DNA of 41,095 nt from CAYJAZ01 sp964371865 (GCA_964371865.1 CAYJOR010000020.1:1-41095), one strand, 5' to 3'; counted from the first letter of the stretch, positions 32,101-41,027 are shown. A program made the numbers and translations. The notes: generated by a model from the sequence alone, not told the origin.

Positions 32101-34754
32101 CTGATCAAGCATATTACGACAAACCCGATTATCCTAAAATAAATGAATCCGATATAAACCATGGCGGCGACGGATATTCACCTTCTATTACAGCTAAACT
32201 GGAACTGGAATCAACTCCAAATGAAGATGGGATTAAATGGGATTTAGAAAATATGCCCGACCTTTCTGCCTCAGGTATTCCAGGCGAAGCACCGTGGTTT
32301 AGTTTAGTTGATCCTGAAATAACTTGGTCACAAGATGCTGAAACAGGTAATCTAACTGGAAGTGTTGAGGTAAATGTTGATGGATCTATAAAAAATATAC
32401 CTGCAATTGAGGTAAGCATAAGTAAAAATGAAGATGGTAGCTTCAACTACGAAGTTACTCTAAACTTACCAATTAAACATGATGATATAGATGGGGCAAA
32501 TATAGAACGTCTTGAATTTCCATTCACTTATGAAGATAGCGATGGAAACAGCTACACCGGCAATGCTAATGTGGATATTATTGATGATATACCAAACACT
32601 ACCGGCGATGAAGTAACCCTAAGTGAAAAAGACTTACTTGAAAATCCAACTCCTTCCTTTCTTGGCGATGCCGATTCTGCAATACTCGAAAACTTCAACA
32701 TTGAAGCAAGTGCAGATGGCTCTACCTTTGCATGGGATACAGATTCTATACCAACACTAAAAACAGAAGATGGTAAAGAAGTTACATGGACTATAATTGA
32801 TGGACTTCTGACTGGACATACACTTTCGCAAGAAGAATTTACTTCTGCCTTAATGAACGAAAACTCTGATGTTATAAAAGAGTCACTTGTTATTACAGTA
32901 GTGCCTTCAGAAGATAATAAATATAGTGTCAACCTACACAAACCAATCAAGCATGATGAAAACACTGAAAGTTTCGATATTAAATTCACTGTAACAGATA
33001 AAGACGGTGATACCGTTCAAGACTCAATAAGTATTAATATAGAAAACTATGCTCCTCCTAAAATTGAAATTTTAGAAGATAGTAATAATGATACACTACT
33101 TACCGATACCGAATTAAATGATTCAAATCCTGATAATATCACTATTAAAGTAACGGTAGATGAAGCATCAAGTAATGTAGGAGATAAACTAACAATAACA
33201 ATCGACGGTGTTGAACAAGAACCTATTACCGTAACACAAGATATTATAGATAATGGCTATACAACTAGCTATAAAAATCCAGATCCCGGTAAAGGCACTT
33301 CTGTAAGTGTAAAACAAGAAAGTGCAAGCGGAACCAACAAAGGTACAGGAAGTGATAGTGCAGTTGTAGATAGTAATACTTTACCTGAACTACAAGAAAG
33401 CGATATTACAAGCGAAGAAAAACCAGGTTACGATTTTCCTACATCCAATCCCGCTACCGTTACAGGAACAGTCGGTGGAGGAATATCTTTAGAATCCAAT
33501 GATGTGCAAAAAAATGGTGCATTTGAACTTGATATAGATAAACTACCCGAGATATATACACATGATGGTGAAAAAGTAATATGGGAACAAAGCAGTGCAT
33601 GGCAATCTGACGGTGTGTTTACTTATATAGGCTACGTAGCCGTAGGTAATGATTATGACTCTGATCAAAGAACCGTAATTGAAATCAACATTTTAACAAA
33701 TAGCGATGGCATTGTTGATGGAAAGTATACAGTAAATCTCTACGAGGGCATTGAGCATGACTCTATTCAGGGTGAAAACGTTTTAACTCTCACAATACCT
33801 TATTCATATAAAGAAGGCGGAGTAACTCATTCCGGAACTACAGCTGTAAAAATAGTTGACGATACACCAACAACATCAGGTGAACTAGTAATCACAAATA
33901 TCGAAGGTACGCCTACTTCGTATTTTGAAATTGATTTTGGTAATGATGGGTACGAATATACTCTAGAAAGTATGAATGGAGACGGTTACAGAGAAGTTGT
34001 AAATATTGGATGGGATTTAGAAACTCTCAATAATCAAAATCTTACTATTGAGGGTCAACCTATAACATGGTTGCAAGAAGGTAATACCCTTATAGTAAAA
34101 ATTGGCGACAGCATAACTACTAGTATTGAAGGCTATTATGAGGATGGAAAACTCTATCTACAACAAAAAGAAACACCTCTATCAAGTCTTGATATAGAGC
34201 TTCCTTTCTCTGTTTATGATGGTGATGGCGATAAGCTTGACTTATCCATTAATATGAATGAAGTAGCAGCCTATAACCCAGTATTCTCCTCTTTAGATAA
34301 TGCTTCAGAAACGCCCCAAGATTCTATTCCTGTAAGCCCTCTAAATAATACAGTTATTGGCACAGATGAAAACAACGTACTCATTGGTAACGATGGAGAT
34401 GATATCCTTATAGGCGGATTAGGTAGTGATAGCCTCACAGGTGGTGCTGGCGATGATACTTTCACATGGAAACTTGAAGATTTCGCTTACGGCGATGTTG
34501 ATACTATAGTAGACTTCGATATTGATTCAGATAGGCTCGATCTCACAGAACTTAAAGCTGATGGCTATAACTTCAAAGTTGTTGAAAGTACTTCAAGCAA
34601 TCCTGAAGCTGATTATGATATCCTTATATCAAAAAATGATGAGTTTGCTCCTGAACAAACACATAAGATAACATTAAACGATGTAAGTGAAAGTACTACT
34701 TCAGCAGAAGATATTATGAACCTCATTGAAAGCGATACAAATAGCTTAGCATAG
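29192..34754 (+). CDS. Giant RTX-type surface adhesin, LapA-like (type I secreted), interrupted by an assembly gap
   Basis: Two reading frames, 29192-29906 and 30009-34754, belong to one gene: the same Pro/Thr repeat runs into and out of the gap and only the arbitrary 100-N length breaks frame. The N-terminus (about 1-150) looks like a membrane-retention module, followed by LSTAGGSY (154-160), a candidate LapG-type cleavage site. Then come a PTEPEVPTTP repeat stalk, at least four Ig-like units each opening with an EF-hand-like loop (for example DSNNDTLLTDTEL), alternating with longer T1SS-adhesin domains (VTDKDGD, IKHDE), RTX nonapeptides (IGNDGDDILIGGLGSDSLTGGAGDDTF) and a C-terminal type I secretion domain (VDTIVDFDIDSDRLDLTEL). 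The protein is very acidic and lacks cysteine. No ABC/MFP/TolC secretion genes or LapD/LapG are in the window. Confidence 0.85.
29824..30237 (+). repeat. 30-bp tandem repeat coding for a Pro/Thr/Glu stalk
   Basis: About 30-bp units encode PTEPEVPTTP or PTEPEIPTTP. The last units shorten to 21 bp (PTEPEVP). The array enters and leaves the gap, so the true copy number is unknown. Near-identical units explain why assembly failed here. Confidence 0.9.
29907..30006. other. Assembly gap (100 N)
   Basis: Exactly 100 N replace part of the repeat array. The two flanks are in different frames if the gap is taken literally, so the real gap length is not 100 (it must differ modulo 3) and coding capacity is lost only on paper. 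Confidence 0.95.
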
Positions 34755-34755
34755 T

Positions 34756-34847
34756 TAAGGTGTGTTTCTAAAAAACATAAAAAAGACTTCTGTAATTATT
34801 TTCAAGATTATAAAAATTACTTGAAAAAGCATACAGAAGTCTTTTTT
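34756..34847. terminator. Family-1 end plus strong bidirectional terminator
   Basis: TAAGGTGTGTTTCTAAA (34756-34772), an end of MITE family 1, is followed by a 16-bp perfect stem, AAAAAAGACTTCTGTA / TACAGAAGTCTTTTTT (34779-34794 and 34832-34847). An inner TTTTCAAG / CTTGAAAA stem can form as well. T-tracts on both sides end the adhesin (+) and the diguanylate cyclase (-) transcripts. Confidence 0.8.
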
Positions 34848-34864
34848 TATAAGAAAAATTTGAA

Positions 34865-36331
34865 CTATTCTATTTCATTATCTTTTTTTAAAACTGCTCT
34901 AAAGTATTCTTCGATATTAAGAAATTCACCTTTATAACAGAAACGAACACTACCTCTCCCCTCTTTCTTCACACAATACATTGCGGTATCAGCTAAGTGG
35001 AAGATATCTTTAGCAGTGCGTGCTTCCGATGGGTAATGAGCTATTCCTATACTACAGCCACAGCTCATACTTTTTCCTTCATATTCATACTTCGTACGAA
35101 AAATTGTAAATAATTTTTGAATGATATCTTTTAAATATTTTTCAGAGTCTTTATCTTTTAGAAGCACAACAAACTCATCTCCGCCTTGCCGATAAACTTT
35201 TATTTCAGGAGTACAGATATCCTTTAGGTCTTGTGCTATAGCTTTGAGAAGTACATCGCCTGCATCATGTCCTAGCGTATCGTTAACACTTTTGAAACCG
35301 TCTAAATCGCAGAAAAGTACATACCACTTTTCGTTATATTTTTTATCATTACTTATTAAGAGTTGAATATCATCGTGCAGACTTCTTCTATTATGCAAAC
35401 CTGTTAGATGGTCGTACTGAGCAAGCTTTTCAATAACCATTTGGTTTTTCTTACTTTCAGTGATATCAACACTTGCGACTAGGTGTGCAATTCTGCCATC
35501 TGTCCAAGGGAAAGAAGAACTTAGCACTCTAAACCACGAACCATCAAAAGGGCGTTCGTAGTCCCACTGATAGGTTTTATTGATATTTCCATGGCTATCT
35601 AACAACTTAGGTTGGGGGCAAAATTCGCATGGAGCAGTTTTATCATTAAAAAGTGCTTGCCAACATTTTTTCCCCATCAAGTTTTCAACGCCTCCATAAG
35701 GTGCTGCCATTGATTTATTTGCGTATAAAACATCGTGTGTATAGTAGTCATTCACGTAGATATCTATGCCAATATGATTTAAAACGTTACTTAACGCTTT
35801 TTCAGTGCTTGCTATTCCTTTTTGGAACATTTCAAGTTTCACGGCATTAGCTAATAAGTTTAAAAGTGCACAAGCTTTATTCATTTCAGCTTTTGCGTCT
35901 CTTACTTTTCTTCGGCGATCTGCAAGTCCTACAAAACCTGCAAGTTCATAGTGTTGGTTCAAAATGGGAATAAAGATAAAAATATTTACATTGAAGAGAT
36001 TTGCTAAACTTTGTTCAAACTTAGTTTTTTCAGTATCGCCTGTATGCACTACAACTTTATTCGCGCATAATTCACTCAAAAATTCAAGTCCTAACACTGC
36101 TCTCATATCGAGTGATTCAGGAAGTGGATTATTCTGTATTTTTTCAAAGTATTCTTTTCTATAAAATTCACCAGTATGGTTAGATTCATATATAAAGGCA
36201 TGAGATATATCAAAAAAACAACAAATATCCTCGAGAAAACTCCTTTTAGATATTTCTTCATTCAGTATGCTCAGTTTTTCTATCATATCCTGAAAAAAAT
36301 TTTCTGCTTTATGACTCATTTTTTTTACCAT
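34865..36331 (-). CDS. Diguanylate cyclase with GAF-like and PAS sensor domains
   Basis: The 488-residue soluble protein has a GAF-like region (about 30-165, NIFIFIPILNQHYELAGFVGL), a PAS region (about 170-300, with CWQALFNDKTAPCEFCP, a CxxC-containing insert, and the PAC-like HLVASVDITESKK), and a C-terminal GGDEF domain (DHLTGLHNRRSLHDDI, FCDLDGFKSVNDTLGHDAGD, YRQGGDEFVVLL). The catalytic GGDEF is intact. The RxxD product-inhibition site five residues before GGDEF is absent. It makes c-di-GMP, and its convergence with the LapA-like adhesin gene suggests control of attachment. The ribosome-binding site is AAGGAAC before the first ATG; Met5 is an alternative start. Confidence 0.88.
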   Translation of the reverse strand: MVKKMSHKAENFFQDMIEKLSILNEEISKRSFLEDICCFFDISHAFIYESNHTGEFYRKEYFEKIQNNPLPESLDMRAVLGLEFLSELCANKVVVHTGDTEKTKFEQSLANLFNVNIFIFIPILNQHYELAGFVGLADRRRKVRDAKAEMNKACALLNLLANAVKLEMFQKGIASTEKALSNVLNHIGIDIYVNDYYTHDVLYANKSMAAPYGGVENLMGKKCWQALFNDKTAPCEFCPQPKLLDSHGNINKTYQWDYERPFDGSWFRVLSSSFPWTDGRIAHLVASVDITESKKNQMVIEKLAQYDHLTGLHNRRSLHDDIQLLISNDKKYNEKWYVLFCDLDGFKSVNDTLGHDAGDVLLKAIAQDLKDICTPEIKVYRQGGDEFVVLLKDKDSEKYLKDIIQKLFTIFRTKYEYEGKSMSCGCSIGIAHYPSEARTAKDIFHLADTAMYCVKKEGRGSVRFCYKGEFLNIEEYFRAVLKKDNEIE

Positions 36332-36576
36332 TATGTTCCTTGCAACTAAGAAGCAAATAAAAATATTATGATTTCTAACTAGAATGTAGTTTTTTAAGAA
36401 TTAAAAAAGTTATACTTATATAATATTTTTATTCTGTTTTATCTTTATAACACAATAGTTAGAGATATGCAATTGATTATTTTCGCATATTTTATACTTA
36501 TAAATATACCCTTATTGCACTATCTATTTACAAAATTGTTTAAATTTAATAGATATGTAGGGCACTCTAATATAAG

Positions 36577-36619
36577 AAAAAAGCAAGTAAGATATTATGT
36601 ATTCTCACTTGCTTTTATT
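36577..36619 (-). terminator. Terminator of the membrane diguanylate cyclase gene
   Basis: AAAAGCAAGT / ACTTGCTTTT form a perfect 10-bp stem with A/T tracts outside. It lies about 90 bp after the stop codon of the upstream cyclase. The rest of 36332-36708 holds only AT-rich sequence, the next gene's promoter region, and a short GACACTATCTA match to MITE family 2. Confidence 0.7.
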
Positions 36620-36708
36620 TATATGTATAGACACTATCTAAAAAATAATGATAAAGATTTTAGTTGCAAACAATTTATTTTTCAATACGTTACAAATTAG
36701 ATTTTATC

Positions 36709-38028
36709 TTATGCAATCATTTTTTCATCATTAAAAGAGGTGTTTTTCATTTTTATATAAGATTTATTTTGATACATTTTTCTATCAACTTCCTCATAAA
36801 AAGCTGTGAACTGCTCTTTTGTATTTCCTTCAAAAATTCCATATCCGCTAGCCATACCAATTTTAAATATGTTATCTTTATTTGCATTCATAATTTTATC
36901 GTTCATACATGTAATCGCTCTTTCAATTTGCTCTTTATCTAAAATTTGTAGAATAGCAACAAATTCATCACCACCAACGCGGAAAACTTTACCATAAGGA
37001 GAGAAACATTCGTTTAAAATTGAGTAAGCTAATACAATGGCTTTATCGCCTGTTACGTGTCCTAGGGTATCATTTATAGTTTTTAGGTTATTCATATCAA
37101 AAATAACCAATGTGAATTTCTTTTCATTTTTTAGATTTTCTGTGCTTTCAAAATAGTCATACAGTTCAAAGTAATAAGCAGTTGCGTTATAACCTTCTGT
37201 AAGGTTATCTTTAAAGGAGGATTCTTGAAGCACATTTTTTAATTTTTCTACAACTGAAACAATTTGTCCAAATTCATCTTTTGTAAAAAACTTACTAGGT
37301 ATTTCTAGCTTCATATTTCCTGTTTCTGAAATTTTTGACAAAACAGAAGAAAGGTCAATAAGGTGGTGTGAAAAGAAATTTGTTGAATATGAAATAACAG
37401 TATGCACAGCAAAAAGAACAAAGAAGCTAAAGAATAATACAAGAAATACAAGACGTTGTGTTGTGGATTTATTCTCTTGTAGAATTAGATTAACAGATTT
37501 TATTTCATCCTGATGGTATTTTTCAATACTACTAAAAAAAGTATTTGCTATAGGTGTTACAACTTGCAAGGCATGTAGTGCCTCTTCAAAGTGACCACCC
37601 TGCATATGAATGTCCGCCGACAATATCATACTTTCTTTATATTTGTCTTTTTCTTGAATAATGACGCTAAATTCTTCAAGTTTTTTGCCTTTTAATCTTT
37701 TTGCAAAGGCATTCATACTTTGATCTAATTCATCAAAAGCATCTATGTAATCTTTATACATAGCAGCACTAAGGGCTGAATCGGTTTGAAATAGGATATC
37801 GCGTCCAAGTACTCGGCAAACGTACATTTTTTTTACAAGAGTACTCATCATTTCTAAATTAGTGAAATTCTCAACATAGATTTTATTAGAAAGAGTATTG
37901 ATTTTATAAACAGAATAGCTAGAATAAAGACCAAGGCAAAGCACAAGTATGAATAAAAAGGCTTGCGCCGGTATAAACTTCTTTTTTATAACTGCATCTA
38001 ACAGCCACTGATTCCATATACTTAACAT
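36709..38028 (-). CDS. Membrane-bound diguanylate cyclase with periplasmic sensor
   Basis: The 439-residue protein has a first membrane helix (about 20-40, AQAFLFILVLCLGLYSSY), a helical periplasmic domain (about 42-190) of the four-helix-bundle sensor kind, a second helix (about 193-217, LVFLVLFFSFFVLFAVHTVI), a HAMP-like linker and a GGDEF domain (VIFDMNNLKTINDTLGHVTGD, FRVGGDEFVAIL). The active-site GGDEF is intact and there is no RxxD inhibitory site. It should couple an external signal to c-di-GMP production. With the neighbouring GAF/PAS cyclase it flanks the adhesin gene. Confidence 0.87.
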   Translation of the reverse strand: MLSIWNQWLLDAVIKKKFIPAQAFLFILVLCLGLYSSYSVYKINTLSNKIYVENFTNLEMMSTLVKKMYVCRVLGRDILFQTDSALSAAMYKDYIDAFDELDQSMNAFAKRLKGKKLEEFSVIIQEKDKYKESMILSADIHMQGGHFEEALHALQVVTPIANTFFSSIEKYHQDEIKSVNLILQENKSTTQRLVFLVLFFSFFVLFAVHTVISYSTNFFSHHLIDLSSVLSKISETGNMKLEIPSKFFTKDEFGQIVSVVEKLKNVLQESSFKDNLTEGYNATAYYFELYDYFESTENLKNEKKFTLVIFDMNNLKTINDTLGHVTGDKAIVLAYSILNECFSPYGKVFRVGGDEFVAILQILDKEQIERAITCMNDKIMNANKDNIFKIGMASGYGIFEGNTKEQFTAFYEEVDRKMYQNKSYIKMKNTSFNDEKMIA

Positions 38029-38062
38029 TAAAATCTATCTCTGCCCTACACTAATTTCACTA

Positions 38063-38090
38063 ATTATAGTTATTTTTTTTACTTTGTCTA
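38063..38090 (-). promoter_or_regulatory. Promoter of the membrane diguanylate cyclase gene
   Basis: On the minus strand, TAGACA (38090-38085) and a consensus TATAAT (38068-38063) are separated by 16 bp, 35 bp before the start codon. Confidence 0.55.
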
Positions 38091-38192
38091 CTAAAATTAA
38101 ATCTAATAAAATCAAACAACTAAAAATCAAAGTAAGTTTTGAAGTGCGTATCTATGTAGAGTAGAAAGAAATTATCACGTTAAATAAATATT

Positions 38193-38256
38193 TCTGCATA
38201 ATTATTGAGTTGTATAAAATGAAGTAGTTTCTCCCTCTCCAAAATAGTTATACAGA
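38193..38256. repeat. Second, degenerate copy of the CTCTGCA-type palindromic element
   Basis: TCTGCATAATTATT on the left matches AATAGTTATACAGA on the right as an inverted repeat with two mismatches. The interior keeps the CTCCCTCTCCAAAA core of the copy at 7540-7608. Confidence 0.5.
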
Positions 38257-38292
38257 GCTCTAACTAGCTTTTATAAATAAAATATAAACATA

Positions 38293-38333
38293 ACAAACAA
38301 CCCTTTAAATATATTGTTTTAAGAGTTGTTTGT
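38293..38333 (-). terminator. Hairpin after the alcohol dehydrogenase gene
   Basis: ACAAACAAC / GTTGTTTGT form a 9-bp perfect stem, extended by CTT/AAG, with an A/T-rich loop. It lies 30 bp after the stop codon. The U-tract on the minus strand is poor. Confidence 0.5.
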
Positions 38334-38362
38334 CATATGTAGCGAGTTTTCTAAGCTTGTAT

Positions 38363-39463
38363 TTACCAAGCTTTTAGAAAGAGAGACTTGATATCACCTT
38401 TAGAAGGTTTACGTGGATTTGTAGCTGTACAAATATCAACTAGCACATTATCTGCCATTGTATTTATACTAGCCATAAACTTTTGTTCATCAATTTTTAA
38501 GTCTCTAATTCTTGAAGGAATAGAGAGCTTTTCATTCAAGTCACGAACAGCTTGAATAAAGTTATTTGCGCCTTCAACAACATTTTCAGATTCTAACGAT
38601 ATAACAGAAGCAAGCAATCTATATCTCACTCCGGCATCGAAGCTATTAAACTCCATAACATAAGGAAGTAAAACGGCATTTGCAAGACCATGTGGAATAT
38701 GAAAAAGTCCTCCAAGACTATGAGCCATTGAGTGAGTTATTCCAAGCCCACTATTATTAAATGCCATTCCGGCCATACAAGAGCCTATAAGCATTTTTTC
38801 CCTTGCCACCATATCGTCCATTTCTTTATAACATCTATAAAGGTATTTAAACACAAAGTATACAGCTCTTTCAGCATTGATATTTGCAAAACTATTTCTG
38901 TTTATAGAGGCATAGGCTTCAATTGCGTGTGTAAGAACGTCCATACCGGTAGCGGCTGTGATTGATGGGGGAACTGTGCGTGTGAAGCGTGAATCGAGTA
39001 TAGCCAAATCCGGGATAAGGAGTTCGTCATTAATTGGTATTTTTACATGATTTACGCTGTCAGTGATGACGGAAATCGAAGTAACTTCAGAGCCAGTACC
39101 GCTTGTTGTTGGGATAGCAACAAGGTATGCTTTACGGTTTTGTACCTTATATGCAAAGTAGATTATAGCTTTTGCGGCATCAATTGATGATCCTCCTCCA
39201 AGAGCAATAACGGTATCAGCTTCAAACTTCAAAAATATTTTTGTTGCTTCTGTTATAGCTTGTACAGTAGGATCTGGCTCAACTTTATCGAATACATAGG
39301 ATTCGATATTCGCTCTATTTAGATGACTTACTACCTGATCTACAAAACCAAATTTATTCATATATTCATCTGTGACTATAAAGCACTTTTTTGTTTGTAA
39401 ACCTTCTAGTTCTTCTAATGCTTGCGAACTACAGCAAATTTTAGTTTTTGAGTAAAATTGCAT
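38363..39463 (-). CDS. Iron-containing (type III) alcohol dehydrogenase
   Basis: The 366-residue enzyme has the Fe-ADH fold: the NAD-binding GGGSSIDAAK (about 94-103), PTTSGTGSEVT (about 128-138), the LIPDLAILD segment with the first metal Asp, and the histidine block HSMAHSLGGLFHIPHG giving the remaining ligands. It interconverts an alcohol and an aldehyde using NAD(P)H. The substrate cannot be fixed from sequence; butanol-, 1,3-propanediol- and PduQ-type relatives are all possible. It is divergent from a LysR-type regulator that may control it. A MITE sits in its probable leader. Confidence 0.88.
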   Translation of the reverse strand: MQFYSKTKICCSSQALEELEGLQTKKCFIVTDEYMNKFGFVDQVVSHLNRANIESYVFDKVEPDPTVQAITEATKIFLKFEADTVIALGGGSSIDAAKAIIYFAYKVQNRKAYLVAIPTTSGTGSEVTSISVITDSVNHVKIPINDELLIPDLAILDSRFTRTVPPSITAATGMDVLTHAIEAYASINRNSFANINAERAVYFVFKYLYRCYKEMDDMVAREKMLIGSCMAGMAFNNSGLGITHSMAHSLGGLFHIPHGLANAVLLPYVMEFNSFDAGVRYRLLASVISLESENVVEGANNFIQAVRDLNEKLSIPSRIRDLKIDEQKFMASINTMADNVLVDICTATNPRKPSKGDIKSLFLKAW

Positions 39464-39477
39464 ATCAATCCTTTTAT

Positions 39478-39599
39478 TAGGGTGTATTTATCAATTAAGA
39501 AGCTTTGTCGTTTTAGCAAAGAATAAGAGATTTTTTATGAAAGGCGTGTATCAAAAGATACATAACTTCAATAAAAAAATTAATTTAGAAATATACCTT
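39478..39599. mobile_element. MITE-like element, family 1, copy C (short, decayed)
   Basis: This ~122-bp copy begins TAGGGTGTATTTATCAATTAAG, contains ATACATAACTTCAATAAAAAAA, and ends AATTTAGAAATATACCTT. It is about 30 bp shorter inside than copies A and B. It begins 15 bp before the alcohol dehydrogenase start codon, inside the likely leader. Confidence 0.6.
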
Positions 39600-39633
39600 G
39601 GCTTAAGTAATTCTATCTTATATAACCTTTATA

Positions 39634-39664
39634 ATAGTAAACCTTCCCCTTAGTGGAAAGTCAA
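39634..39664 (-). promoter_or_regulatory. Possible alcohol dehydrogenase promoter beyond the MITE
   Basis: On the minus strand, TTGACT (39664-39659) with TTTACT (17-bp spacing) or TACTAT (19-bp spacing) lies just outside copy C. If used, the MITE would be transcribed as a structured leader. The remaining divergent space up to 39913 is AT-rich, with a TTGACT at 39777 that may serve the LysR gene. Confidence 0.35.
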
Positions 39665-39913
39665 GCGTTATTTTGTGAAATTTGAAACTTTTAAAAAAAA
39701 TAGAAAATACTGGAAAAATTCTCCTCTTAAGGCTTGAGATTCTGTTTATTATAACACTGTTTAAAATTGCCTACTCTTGACTTGCAATTGAATTGAGATT
39801 TACATTGATACTTCTATTAAATTAGCATGACGTGATTAACATAAACATTCCCTCTTAAAAAGCTTGATTAAAAAGTAAAAATTCATTAAAGTATATAAAA
39901 AAAATGAGTCATT

Positions 39914-40840
39914 ATGAGCTTTAACGTAAATTTTAATCAACTTAATGTTTTTTACATTGCCTCTCAATGCAGTAGTTTTAAGGAAGCAGCTATGCACTTA
40001 AACCTCTCTACTCCTGCGGTAAGTATCCAAATAAAGAACTTTGAAGAAAGTTTAGGTTTTAAGCTCTTCATAAGAAATGGTTCTTCTTTAAATCTTACAA
40101 AAGAAGGCAAAGAACTTCTGCCTTATGCTAAAAAAATTTTTGAACGTATAGACTCTTTTAATAGTAAAGCATCTCGTATGATTGGCGAAGAAACAAATCA
40201 TATAGTTATTGCTCTGCATTCATCATCGGCAGAAATTTTATCACCTTTACTTTATGAATATATTAAAGAGCATTTACCTTGGCTTAATGTTGTTTTTGTT
40301 ACCCTAAACTATCAAACGTATTTAGATAAATTACGCGAAAGTGAAATTACTCTTGTAATTAAAGCTGGAGAGTTTCCAAATGATATTCGTGTACAAGAAT
40401 TTATTGAATTTGAAGTGCCATTTGTTGTTTCGCCCGATAATCCTGTTATTGCCGATCAGCCTATTTCAATGAAGAAATTAAGAAGTCTTCAGCTTATCGC
40501 TCCTCCTATGGAATCTGAATTTTCTAAATATATTCATACTTTTTACAAAGAAAATAACATTTCGCTCTCTTCACAAGATTCTCAAATGATTGCAAGTGCA
40601 GCTGCTAAATTTATTCAAAAAACAAATTGTGGCGCATATCTTAGCTCTCTTCATATCGAAGAGGAGCTTGCAGAAGGAAAATTAGTAAAATTAAAAGTTG
40701 AAAAAAACCCGAAAAATGTTTCCTTTTACATCGGATATATTGAAGAGAGTTTACAAAACAAACATATCAAGAATCTTCTTGAACTTCTAAAAAATAAAGA
40801 AAAATTCAAAAATTTCAAATCAAGTATAAGTAAAGCATAA
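39914..40840 (+). CDS. LysR-family transcriptional regulator
   Basis: The 308-residue protein has the LysR winged helix at the N-terminus (FNQLNVFYIASQCSSFKEAAMHLNLSTPAVSIQIKNFEESLGFKLFIR) and a substrate-binding-type effector domain. It is divergent from the alcohol dehydrogenase gene, the usual arrangement for a LysR protein and its target. The ligand is unknown. A small hairpin (GCGG/CCGC at 40911-40923) and a strong one (40962-41014) follow. Confidence 0.9.
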   Translation: MSFNVNFNQLNVFYIASQCSSFKEAAMHLNLSTPAVSIQIKNFEESLGFKLFIRNGSSLNLTKEGKELLPYAKKIFERIDSFNSKASRMIGEETNHIVIALHSSSAEILSPLLYEYIKEHLPWLNVVFVTLNYQTYLDKLRESEITLVIKAGEFPNDIRVQEFIEFEVPFVVSPDNPVIADQPISMKKLRSLQLIAPPMESEFSKYIHTFYKENNISLSSQDSQMIASAAAKFIQKTNCGAYLSSLHIEEELAEGKLVKLKVEKNPKNVSFYIGYIEESLQNKHIKNLLELLKNKEKFKNFKSSISKA

Positions 40841-40961
40841 ACTATTTACCCATTGAATGGATCTTTGGCTCTAATGAAGAATATTGAGATGTAAAAAAGA
40901 AAATTTAAAAGCGGATTAACCGCATCAATATTAAAAATTTTTTTGAAAGGAAAGAGGCAGT

Positions 40962-41014
40962 TTGCGGGGGGAAGCCTTGTCTTTTTTCCAAAAAAGCATG
41001 GTTTCCCCCCGCAA
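40962..41014. terminator. GC-rich nested hairpin, probably the terminator of the downstream minus-strand gene
   Basis: TTGCGGGGGGAA and TTCCCCCCGCAA form a perfect 12-bp stem, very GC-rich for this genome, around a 29-base loop with its own CTTTTTT / AAAAAAG stem. It starts 13 bp after the stop codon of the minus-strand barrel protein gene and 121 bp after the LysR gene. Confidence 0.6.
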
Positions 41015-41027
41015 GAATTCTTACCGA

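Noticed and set aside
30324..34754. A separate gene starting with ATG at 30324.
   Set aside because: The frame is open from the end of the gap and continues the repeat. No ribosome-binding site precedes this ATG, and secretion-type adhesins need the N-terminal module found at 29192.
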